The translations under genes were made by a program, and so were the position numbers. Positions 1-7,300 of a stretch of DNA of 23,182 bases are shown here, one piece after another (positions within the stretch are counted from its first letter, which is position 1; every line of letters begins with the position of its first letter). Below the pieces are notes generated by a model. That model was not told where the DNA came from, did no database searches, and worked only from the letters and a program-made list of their open reading frames with translations. The stretch is taken from NCBI GenBank assembly GCA_003427395.1, contig BFEA01000557.1:837998-861179 (forward strand), in the 5' to 3' direction. Origin of the DNA: Chara braunii (lineage: Eukaryota > Streptophyta > Charophyceae > Charales > Characeae).

Positions 1-1726
1 CGATGACCTCACCATCTTCTCACACGGCCTCTGGCTCTGTTACGTGCAGCCTGTGCGCGCACATAACTACCTTTCAACTCAATCACCGCGCTCGCTCACG
101 CTGACTCGCCCATATATCTACTCTCCGTAGCTTGTTATGTATCGCAGTCCGATTGACGTCAGCATCTCCCTTCACGTGAGCTCAACTCTAGTCCCCCTCC
201 TTTCCGTTGACCCTCTCGTCATGCTCTATCAGGATGCCACACAGGTGTCGGGTGTACTGCCCACCCTCTCTCTCACACCCCTCGCTGACCGCCTTCTTAC
301 AGGACACGCCACCTGTCGTGTGTGTGCTCGTGTAACTCTCCCTACTTGTCTCTCAGAATAGCACGTGTTGACCCCCTTCGGACGCTGCCCCGTGTGTCTC
401 TCTTGTCCCCCCTCAGGCCACGCCACGTATCAGACCAGCTCCGAGCATGTCCATACCACTACTTTTTCTCTTTGTTTCAAGTTTCGTCCTGTCCCACTTT
501 CGCGCCCGTATGTTCTCTCAGACCTGCCTTTTTCCCTTGCTCGGCCTCTCACCGTCCCGCGAACCCGGGGTGTCGGTTGTCACGAGCTTGCCTCGGGTCC
601 CTCCTCTACCCGGTTTGCGGCTCGATAATGCTTCTCGATCTCCCCAGGTCTGTTCCAAGACCTGAGATCCGTCTCTCGGTCCGCCTCACTCATTTTCCTT
701 TCCCCACCTGAGTTTCTCTCGTTGTGTTGTTCCTCCCTTGTCTCGGTCCCAGTTGATGACTCGGTCTCGTGATAGATGACCGACACCCTCAAGCCCACGG
801 TCACCCCGTCTCGTCTGCACCTCCGCTCCGCCCTGTCGTGCGCTTCGGAAATGGCAGCCTGCAGCCTCTGATCACCTCGCATCTCCTCCTCTCTCCCCCC
901 TTCTTTGCAGATCTTCAGTCGGACTACCTCTCCCCCGTCATAGCTCAGGACCGTAGTGATATGAGGGCCTTCACCCGACATTGGAACCCAGTGCACCGTG
1001 TGCCGCCAACAGTCAGGCCTATAGTCGTGTAGTGTCATAGCCACTCAGGATAGCCAACCCCCGCTTGATAGACAACACAACACGAGACCGTCGACTTCCA
1101 ATAGCAGACCACTCCCCGCCAGAACTCGCAGTACAGACTGTATACCACCAGGCGACTTGCCGTGGCCGATATCTCAACTCCCTCTCCCTTTTATAGGCAT
1201 GTCCCCTGCGTTCTAAACGAAGGACTTAGATTAGTCCTTTTCATACCTTACCCGACTTCAAGAATTTTACAGTCTTTAAAATGACCAATAATTTAAAACC
1301 GAATAATTTTCAGAGATTAACACACTTGCCTAAACTCAATCGGTCGATCATGGACTAGCCTCGCTCTTGACAGTCCCAGATTCTAGCAATATGGCAACAA
1401 GTTCGGCACTGTGGTCCCATAACGGAAGATCGACAATCGCTTTTTCCCCTTTTTAGTACAGCCTCGGCCTATCCCCGTCGGGTACCCGTGTCCGATGGCA
1501 AGGAGGGGGCTTCTGACCCTCCACGAGGGGTGATAGGTTCCCTACCAATGCAGCCGCGGGTCGCCCTTCTTTTGACGCCCGACCGCGCGGCACTCAGTCG
1601 GCGCACATTCTCAGATGAAATAAGTGGGGCCGGCCAACTCGGGCCACCGCCCCAAATTTGGACCGTTGGCTTTCCCGCGATGTGACAAAGAAGGTAAAGG
1701 AGGGCCACGCCTGAAAACCGGTAAGG
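1..1726. other. Non-coding stretch, no gene recognised
   Basis: The first about 1.1 kb is strongly C/T-biased on the + strand. The open frames in it (up to about 150 codons on either strand) have low-complexity, Arg/Pro/Ser/Cys-rich translations with no domain I recognise. From about 1.2 kb the composition becomes balanced. I see no tRNA, rRNA, transposon terminus or splice-consistent coding segment. It could be regulatory or intergenic DNA or a degraded repeat. Confidence 0.5.
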
Positions 1727-1770
1727 TAATAATAACAAAAATAATAATAATAATAATAATAATAATAAAC
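1727..1770. repeat. (TAA)n microsatellite
   Basis: This is a run of TAA/AAT trinucleotides with one early interruption (an ACAAAA stretch). Read on the minus strand it gives the poly-Tyr and poly-Ile stretches of two spurious frames. It is a simple sequence repeat and probably length-polymorphic. Confidence 0.9.
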
Positions 1771-2794
1771 GCAGAAAAGGAAAGATGACAGTTCAAATTT
1801 CCTCCGCGAAGCAGCCTCGCCTGAATAGTGGAGCGAGTCCACGAACAAATCTAAACCCTAACCTTCAACCCTTTTTACATGTCTCACTGTATCTAACCCT
1901 TAACATGGCTACTGGGGCTCTACCACGCAGTTTGGACAAGCAGGTCCGATATAGGTAGTATGCGAGGGGTCGGTAAGGCCTAGACCATGAGACCTCAGTA
2001 GCAGTCCGAAACCTAAATCGACGGTCTTCACTACGAAGTGACAGGACCCTAACAAAAGGGAATTTCGATAAGTTAGTAATGTTAAAATTAATGGCAATAA
2101 AAATAACAAGAGAAAAGGAAAACTCAGACGATACAGTAGACAACCGCCACTAGATCATTCCAAACTAGAACGACAGCCCAGATTCACGTGTTGATCAGGC
2201 TTCCCGTTTGTTTTTCTCTTTTTATATCTTTACTTACATTTTATCATTTTTGTTCACTTCTTCTTTTCTTTTCGGCAGCAACCTGCCCTCATGTACCAGA
2301 CGCATAACTCTGTACAGGGATGCTCAGCGCACAGTTTAAAAGACTGGACCAGTCTTTCCACCTCCGCGTCCCAGGGCGAACCTGACGGCTACCACAGCCA
2401 TAGGCCGGTTGTGCTCTGCTGTACAGCAGGGCGCCGAGCCTGCGTGAACCAATGGAAAGTCATGTGGTGCACCCTTTTGTTGGGGGCACAACCACTAGGA
2501 CTGGTCTGAGCCGAAGCACGGCCTGGGCACTAACGGCAACGGAGACCCAAGACATGTCCACAGGCTGAGGCACCGACGCGAGGGACTGTTCCAAGCAGGG
2601 ACTTGGTACACGGAGGAGGGTCGGGACACCGCGCCCTCCGACACTGTGCGCATAACTGTCTGTGCTTCCAACAAAGGTTTTTGTTTCGTTTACACGGTTG
2701 GCCCGGCGCAGCTTGAATAGTGGGGGTGAGGTGGTAACGGAAGGGGAAGTGAGAATTGAACTTCCCGTATTACTGATGGTGACTATCGGCAGTA
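1771..2794. other. Non-coding stretch, no gene recognised
   Basis: This has mixed composition with a T-rich patch around 2210-2270 followed by more balanced sequence. Frames are short (72-124 codons), overlap each other on both strands and match no family I know. Nothing else stands out before the tandem duplication that starts at 2795. Confidence 0.45.
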
Positions 2795-3185
2795 AGTCTC
2801 GACTACCTATGAAGACAACTACTACAGTCTGCACTAGATCATGCGGGCAGCCCGCACTCAGCCGTTCACTTCGCTATTCGAATTGGTCTGCGGAGGGGAG
2901 GGTTGTCGGAAAGAAACTGAACAGTGAAGATAGGCAGAGGCTACTGCTTTTCCGCCTAGTAGCCACCGGTTACCGAGCTATGGCCCACTCAGTCTCGACT
3001 ACCTATGAAGACAACTACTACAGGCTGCACTAGATCCTGCGGGTAGCCCGCACTCATCCGTTCACTTGGCTGTTCGAATTGGTCTGCGGAGGGGAGGGTT
3101 GTCAGAAAGGAACTGAACAGTGAAGATAGGCAGAGGCTACTGTTGTTCCGCCTAGTAGCCACCGGTTACCGAGCTATGGCCCACT
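2795..3185. repeat. Two tandem copies of a 196-bp unit
   Basis: Copy 1 spans 2795-2990 and copy 2 spans 2991-3185, beginning with the same AGTCTCGACTACC and both ending in TGGCCCACT. The copies differ by about ten substitutions, so the duplication is fairly recent. Each contains a perfect 6-bp hairpin, TGCGGG-nAG-CCCGCA, whose loop differs (CAG in copy 1, TAG in copy 2) while the stem is unchanged. There is no long shared open frame. It could be a minisatellite seed or part of an unrecognised mobile element. Confidence 0.9.
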
Positions 3186-4067
3186 AAGCGGTCGCAAGGA
3201 GCTGCCGCGTCAAGCTTCGGTTGTGCCGGGGTAGTACTGTAATGTTTGCTAACATGCATTAGTAGGGAGCAGTGGCGGGTCGTCCTTACCGCGGTTAGCC
3301 GGTATAGCCATACTCGAATAAAGCACAGGGAAGTACCCAACTCGAGAAACAACCTTTTTTCGTTGATGTTGTAACCGCGGCTTAGACGGGAGAGACGACA
3401 TCATGGTTGGTGGTAGCGATCACGTGTTTGGCAAGGGAGTTTATTTCTGCAAGCCAGGAGTATTACTGTAAATTGGACGGAAACAGAGGATCAACAGCAA
3501 GCGGTTTGACTTCAGTTGACTGAGCAACTATGTGTTTTGGTCGTCATTGCAGGGTCCTCAGGCGCATCAAGATAACAAGGCCCCCTCGCGTGAGTCTGAG
3601 AGCACCCTTCTTGTATCTGAGCGACTCAAACTTCCTACTTCTGCCCTTCTTACTCTGAGTCTTGGTCTATTGGTTCTGAGGGGAAGGCGGCAGGCGGGAT
3701 TGCAACTGGTAGGACCGCGGCAATACTCTGTGGGGAGTCATCGCACCGATTGCGGGAGCTCTGCCGGAACTCAGGAGGAGTTATGGAGGCAGGGAACTGA
3801 AAGGTAATCATTGCTTTCCCTCTATAAACCCAGATTATACCCCCTATCTGTATCACTTCTATGAGTTGACTGAGTATTCTGCATGCAGTTATACTTGAAC
3901 TTCGAGTTTGACCTTCAAGACACAAGCCAGACTAAATAAAGGAATGCATGCATAATCTCAGTTTCTGTTTTGATGATTGACTGAAAGCAGATTGTAAAAA
4001 TAGATCGCATCTCGGGAAAGGCAGGATGGGAGACTGTTTTGTATGAGGTTTGACTGGGTCATTAAGG
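3186..4067. other. Non-coding stretch upstream of the hairpin array
   Basis: No gene is recognised; the longest frames are about 91 codons with no domain. A TATAAA hexamer lies at about 3822-3827, roughly 240 bp before the first array hairpin. One such hexamer is expected by chance in a sequence of this length, so it is not evidence for a promoter by itself. Two perfect 10-bp palindromes built on GCATGC and TGCATGCA sit near 3882 and 3944. Confidence 0.4.
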
Positions 4068-4100
4068 CTGGGAGGTCCCCATAAGTTTGAGGAGACTCAG
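4068..4100 (+). other. Array hairpin 1
   Basis: Outer stem CTGGG (4068-4072) pairs with CTCAG (4096-4100), including one G-U. Inner CCA/TGA (one C-A mismatch) closes the loop TAAGTT at 4082-4087. This is the least perfect inner stem of the set. Its flanks resemble hairpin 3, so these two may share a recent duplication. Confidence 0.6.
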
Positions 4101-4125
4101 CGCTATATTTATTTTGACTTGAGTG

Positions 4126-4167
4126 GAGCATCAATCCCTTTTATAAGTTTAGGGGATCTTATTGCTC
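4126..4167 (+). other. Array hairpin 2
   Basis: GAGCA (4126-4130) pairs with TGCTC (4163-4167) and ATCCC (4134-4138) with GGGAT (4153-4157). Inner TTA/TAG (one T-G wobble) closes loop TAAGTT at 4144-4149. Confidence 0.65.
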
Positions 4168-4173
4168 TGGTGG

Positions 4174-4206
4174 CTGGGAAGTCCCCATAAGTTTGGGGAG
4201 ACCCAG
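4174..4206 (+). other. Array hairpin 3
   Basis: CTGGG (4174-4178) pairs with CCCAG (4202-4206). After a 3x2 internal loop, TCCCCA (4182-4187) pairs with TGGGGA (4194-4199), closing loop TAAGTT at 4188-4193. Confidence 0.7.
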
Positions 4207-4227
4207 TGTTGTGGGCTTGCATGGAGG

Positions 4228-4260
4228 GTCAGGCTGTTCTATAAGTTTAGGTGGCCTGAC
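4228..4260 (+). other. Array hairpin 4
   Basis: A perfect 7-bp outer stem, GTCAGGC (4228-4234) with GCCTGAC (4254-4260). Internal loop is TGTT against GTG. Inner stem is CTA/TAG around TAAGTT at 4242-4247. Confidence 0.8.
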
Positions 4261-4301
4261 TGCTCTGACTTGGGTAGACTGACTGTGAATGACCTTTCAG
4301 G

Positions 4302-4337
4302 GACCAAGCGCGTTCTGTAAGTTCAGGTGCCTTGGTC
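4302..4337 (+). other. Array hairpin 5
   Basis: A perfect 7-bp outer stem, GACCAAG (4302-4308) with CTTGGTC (4331-4337), entirely different in sequence from hairpin 4. The inner stem is CTG/CAG around TAAGTT at 4318-4323. An alternative pairing GCGC/GTGC can extend the inner part. Confidence 0.8.
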
Positions 4338-4385
4338 GCCTTGGTTATTTTGGGGTTTTCTCTGTTCACTTAGGTCCTGAACGAG

Positions 4386-4425
4386 GAGGTATGAGTTGTT
4401 CTATAAGCTTAGGTGGCCCAGCCTC
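4386..4425 (+). other. Array hairpin 6
   Basis: GAGGT (4386-4390) pairs with GCCTC (4421-4425), including one wobble. The inner stem is CTA/TAG around loop TAAGCT at 4404-4409. The middle of the stem is mostly wobble pairs and mismatches, so the outer stem is weak. Confidence 0.5.
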
Positions 4426-4461
4426 TTCCTGTTTTATTATAAAAAGAGGAACTTGACAAAG

Positions 4462-4497
4462 GGGCAGACCATTCTGTAAGTTCAGGTGGTCTGGCCC
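4462..4497 (+). other. Array hairpin 7
   Basis: A nine-pair outer stem: GGGCAGACC (4462-4470) pairs with 4488-4497 with a single bulged G at 4494. Internal loop is ATT against GT. Inner stem is CTG/CAG around TAAGTT at 4477-4482. Confidence 0.8.
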
Positions 4498-4541
4498 AAT
4501 GCCACGCACAGTTTGGTTCAGAGATAAATGAATCTGGCAGA

Positions 4542-4578
4542 GAGTTAGATCCTTCTGTAAGTTCAGGGGGTCTGGTTC
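4542..4578 (+). other. Array hairpin 8
   Basis: An unbroken 11-pair outer stem joins 4542-4552 with 4568-4578; four of its pairs are G-U on the + strand. Internal loop is TT against G. Inner stem is CTG/CAG around TAAGTT at 4558-4563. The wobble pairs make this the best single indicator that the + strand RNA is the folding molecule. Confidence 0.8.
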
Positions 4579-4650
4579 AAAGCCTCGCACATGCTGGAAC
4601 CCAAGGTTATAATTTGGCTATACGTTATTATTATCTTATTAAAAACAATC

Positions 4651-4690
4651 TAGTCAGATACGGGTTCCATAAGATTGGATGGTCTGACTA
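4651..4690 (+). other. Array hairpin 9
   Basis: Eight Watson-Crick pairs, TAGTCAGA (4651-4658) with TCTGACTA (4683-4690), are extended by one T-G wobble. Inner stem is CCA/TGG around loop TAAGAT at 4670-4675. Confidence 0.8.
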
Positions 4691-4743
4691 TAGCTTATCG
4701 TGAACTTGAAGAAAGTATAATTAAAAGTATAATTGAAGGTAAC

Positions 4744-4783
4744 TTGGGCCGGCTGGGCATTGTTTTTAAGATGAATGGCCCAA
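4744..4783 (+). other. Array hairpin 10 (divergent)
   Basis: A perfect 7-bp stem, TTGGGCC (4744-4750) with GGCCCAA (4777-4783). It encloses inner TTT/GAA (one wobble) around loop TAAGAT at 4767-4772. The 5' side between stems is longer than in other units, and GGGC at 4755-4758 can compete for the 3' arm. Confidence 0.55.
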
Positions 4784-4927
4784 TCCTACGCCCACCTTGA
4801 AGATTAAAGTTCAGAGAGGTATATACAACTTGGCTACTCAAACAGTTCAGGGCGACTAGAATGACCTAGTCGTATGCCCAAAGAAGAAAAAAGTAGTTGT
4901 GCCTTGTGTTTGTGTATACTTTGGCCA

Positions 4928-4959
4928 TTGGGCTCATTCCATAAGTTTGGGTGTCCTGA
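4928..4959 (+). other. Array hairpin 11
   Basis: TTGGG (4928-4932) pairs with CCTGA (4955-4959), two of the five pairs being G-U. The inner stem is CCA/TGG around TAAGTT at 4942-4947. The outer stem is short. Confidence 0.55.
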
Positions 4960-4972
4960 CTTTAGGGCTGGC

Positions 4973-5015
4973 TAAGGTAAAGGTTCATTCCATAAATTTG
5001 GGTGTCCTGATCTTA
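4973..5015 (+). other. Array hairpin 12
   Basis: TAAGGT (4973-4978) pairs with ATCTTA (5010-5015), one wobble, then AGG (4981-4983) with CCT (5006-5008). Inner stem is CCA/TGG around loop TAAATT at 4993-4998, the only unit with A at loop position 4. Confidence 0.6.
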
Positions 5016-5173
5016 CGCCTTATGTAAGTTGGGTATAAAGGGATAAAGCATTGAAAGATCATGAACTATTGTTGTTCAGCCTGACTTGGGATGGTGAGAG
5101 TACTTACCCTTGTGGTTTGACCTGCATGAGGCTGAGTGAGGCTACTACTTGGTCTAAGTTTCAGGATTTGTAG

Positions 5174-6111
5174 AAATTTTGGCAGCGCTTCCCGGAGAGA
5201 AAGTAGCTTATCGAAATTTATACAAAGTCAAGTATAACAAAAGATCCCAGAAAATGCGAGAATTGATCTAAGTATAAAAAACTTAGCTAAAAAAATGCAG
5301 GAATTGAAACTAACTCCTATGACTCTAGCACGTGGCGAGCGACTAAAGCAACTCAGGGAGTTAGTAAATTCTTGACTTTTCAAAGTTCAACTTGTCTAAA
5401 ATTAATATATCAACAGAAAAAATTCCCTGAATTAAATATTCATTCTATAGTAAAATTACTTTCTAAATTTTAAATTTTCATCCATCTTAAAAAATGTCAT
5501 TCCAATTTTAAAATTTTCCGTCTTACTGAATAACTTTTCTTCCAAGAATGAAGTATCCCTTCTTATTTGAACTGCATGCTAGAAATGGAATGGAAGTCTG
5601 GATGAGTTAATGAAATATTTTAATTGGACTGTTATTTTAAATAAGGATTTCCAGTCATATTTATGTTAATCCAATCTAAATTATAAGATATTTGTTGTAG
5701 TAGAATGAAAGTTTAATTACAACATTTCATAAACTCGTCAAGACTTTCATTCCATCTTAAAAAAATAGATGTAATTGGAAGGGAAAAATCATATTTAGAC
5801 GAGAAATTATCAAATAAAACTGGAAATTTTAGAATTTGACAAACATTGGAATGATAATTTATAAATATGAAGGATTTTTTTTTATGGAATGTTTTTTCAA
5901 CTATCATTTCTCGCGGGAATTTTTCTGTTGATGGCTTAGTAAAAATCTGGAACGTCTTCTTTTCTAAAGGGAGTGTTGCCCAAATTTTTGCTAATTCAGG
6001 GAGTTAGAAAAAAATAGACTTTGAAAAGTAAAAGACTACTTCTGTTTTTATATTTGAGCTGATATAAATTATGGAAAAACACTTTTCCTACGGGAAGCGC
6101 TGCCAAAATTT
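5174..6111. mobile_element. AT-rich inverted-repeat element (MITE or foldback type), about 938 bp
   Basis: The ends are perfect 21-bp inverted repeats: 5174-5194, reading AAATTTTGGCAG then CGCTTCCCG, and its reverse complement at 6091-6111. Complementarity continues imperfectly inwards. Examples are an ACTTTTCAAAGT-like block near 5376 and near 6015, and an ATCAACAGAAAAA-TTCCC block near 5407-5429 and 5915-5935. The interior is very AT-rich with no coding frame over about 64 codons, so the element is non-autonomous. No clean target-site duplication is visible: flanks are TTTGTAG on the left and TCTTAGT on the right. The superfamily is therefore undetermined. Confidence 0.75.
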
Positions 6112-6166
6112 TCTTAGTTTAAAGGAGATAAATTATATTTAGACATGTAGCGATTCTGGCGATCCC

Positions 6167-6204
6167 CCCTGAATAGGGGCCCTGAATAGGGGCCCTGAAT
6201 AGGG
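6167..6204. repeat. Three tandem 13-bp units (CCTGAATAGGGGC type)
   Basis: GAATAGGG recurs at 6171, 6184 and 6197, giving an exact 13-bp period over almost three units. Each junction contains the near-palindrome AGGGGCCCT. It is a short minisatellite just outside the inverted-repeat element. Confidence 0.85.
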
Positions 6205-7300
6205 AAGATTCTGCAGTTGGTCTACCTTTGCTTAGGCACTGGCTTAGAGGTAGACTTAGGCTTAGCTTATAGGGAGATTTTGAGTGAGAATGTGTTATTG
6301 AGTTGTATTCTCCATGCACTTATAATTTTAGCTTGGGGATTGACCTGTTTTATGTTACAGGTCTTCTTGATCGATTGACTCAGGATTTGGACTAGTTTCA
6401 GCTTGATCCCACGAGGATCATCTTCTGTTACGGTTGCATGACTATTTCTTTAGCCATGCAATACCGTGAGGGGCTAGACCCTCACGACATTTCGATTCTG
6501 ATACTTGAGTATCATAAGCGGTACTCGGATCCACGATGGACCGCTTGATTATGGGCACTACATAGTACGTCATCATTGCGGCTGCTTGCGTACGCCTGCA
6601 TTGCGAATCAGTATGAATTAGCCTTGCGTCTGTGCGGTTTTATATCAAGTCTTGCGCGTGACGCCTTTCCGATTTCCGCGTCGGAAAGTTATGGGATGAC
6701 TACTAAGGGACTAGGAGTGTTGTCACATTGTTCGTTCGTGTCGACCTATATATGTGTCTGTATGTATGTGTGTTTTATTTTGGTGTTGTTAGAGTGGTGT
6801 GCGCGTGGTGTGTGGGATGCGTCCTAGTCGACCGACGACGAGTCGCGCTTGGGACCTCAGCCCCCCAAGATGCCGGTTCGTGCACGGGTTCGATAGAGGC
6901 GTATTACCGCGCATACCCCCTATGCTACAGCGAACGAGAAACGCCCTCGGCTGGTCCACCTCTGCGATTGCAACTAATTAGCTTTCGTACTATGGACTGG
7001 TAGCTCGGCGGGGATACGCCCACCGAAGGGAGGNGACAACTCCCGTAAGGTGGAGGTAAGTCGTGCCTCACGTAGGCCCTATCCTGTCGTAGGGGCTCAT
7101 GGGAGGTATGGCTGGCGCACTCTGCCGGAGCGGCTTGCGGAAACTCCATATATATTTGCGACGAAGGGTTTAAATCAACTCCTGCATGACGCGGCCAGAA
7201 GGGTCCCGCGTTGCCTCGTGCGGTGCCGGACCGGTGCGCTCGACAACGCTTACATGCTTACATCAACGTATCCGTAAGTTGAACTATTCCCTAAGTTAAG
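6205..7300. other. Unrecognised stretch rich in perfect inverted repeats
   Basis: No gene is recognised; open frames are below 92 codons and mutually overlapping. The region carries several perfect short hairpins. They include 6431-6465 (10 bp with a 2-nt bulge), 6466-6485 (GTGAGGG/CCCTCAC), 6499-6514, 6516-6546 (AAGCGGT/ACCGCTT), 6665-6688 (CTTTCCGA/TCGGAAAG), 7020-7053 (two stacked 5-bp stems) and 7189-7212 (ACGCGG/CCGCGT). It is GC-richer from 6800 to 7260. I tested the idea of rRNA against conserved motifs I know and found none. One N lies at 7034 inside a hairpin loop. Confidence 0.4.

Larger units (their letters stand above)
4068..5015 (+). other. Array of about 12 covarying hairpins with a conserved TAAGTT loop (candidate structured RNA)
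   Basis: Seen directly: twelve units share one architecture. Each has an outer stem of about 5-11 bp whose sequence differs between units, then a small asymmetric internal loop (typically UU, AUU or UGUU on the 5' side and G, GU or GUG on the 3' side). Above that come a 3-bp inner stem and a six-base loop. The loop is TAAGTT in eight units and TAAGAT, TAAGCT or TAAATT in the rest. The inner stem is CTA/TAG, CTG/CAG, CCA/TGG, TTA/TAG or TTT/GAA, fully paired in eleven of twelve units. Loop starts are at 4082, 4144, 4188, 4242, 4318, 4404, 4477, 4558, 4670, 4767, 4942 and 4993. The irregular 44-175 bp spacing keeps no reading frame. Inferred: selection has kept structure rather than sequence, probably as RNA on the + strand. 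Alternatives are a decayed minisatellite with palindromic units, or subterminal binding sites of an unseen transposon. I know no named family with this loop. Confidence 0.75.

Noticed and set aside
322-711. Plus-strand 129-codon frame and its overlaps
   Set aside because: Pyrimidine-biased sequence opens several frames at once. The translation is Arg/Ser/Pro/Cys low complexity with no domain.
3822-3827. TATA box for the hairpin array
   Set aside because: A single TATAAA hexamer is expected by chance, and there is no other promoter evidence.
4366-4590. Minus-strand 74-codon frame with repeated PxxLNLQ-like motif
   Set aside because: The repetition is only the translated array motif in two hairpins. 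The other units fall in different frames, so it is not a protein repeat.
4068-5015. CRISPR array
   Set aside because: The repeats are degenerate, spacing is irregular, the stems vary and the genome is eukaryotic.
6800-7280. Ribosomal RNA fragment
   Set aside because: GC-rich and hairpin-rich, but none of the universally conserved rRNA motifs I know could be found on either strand.
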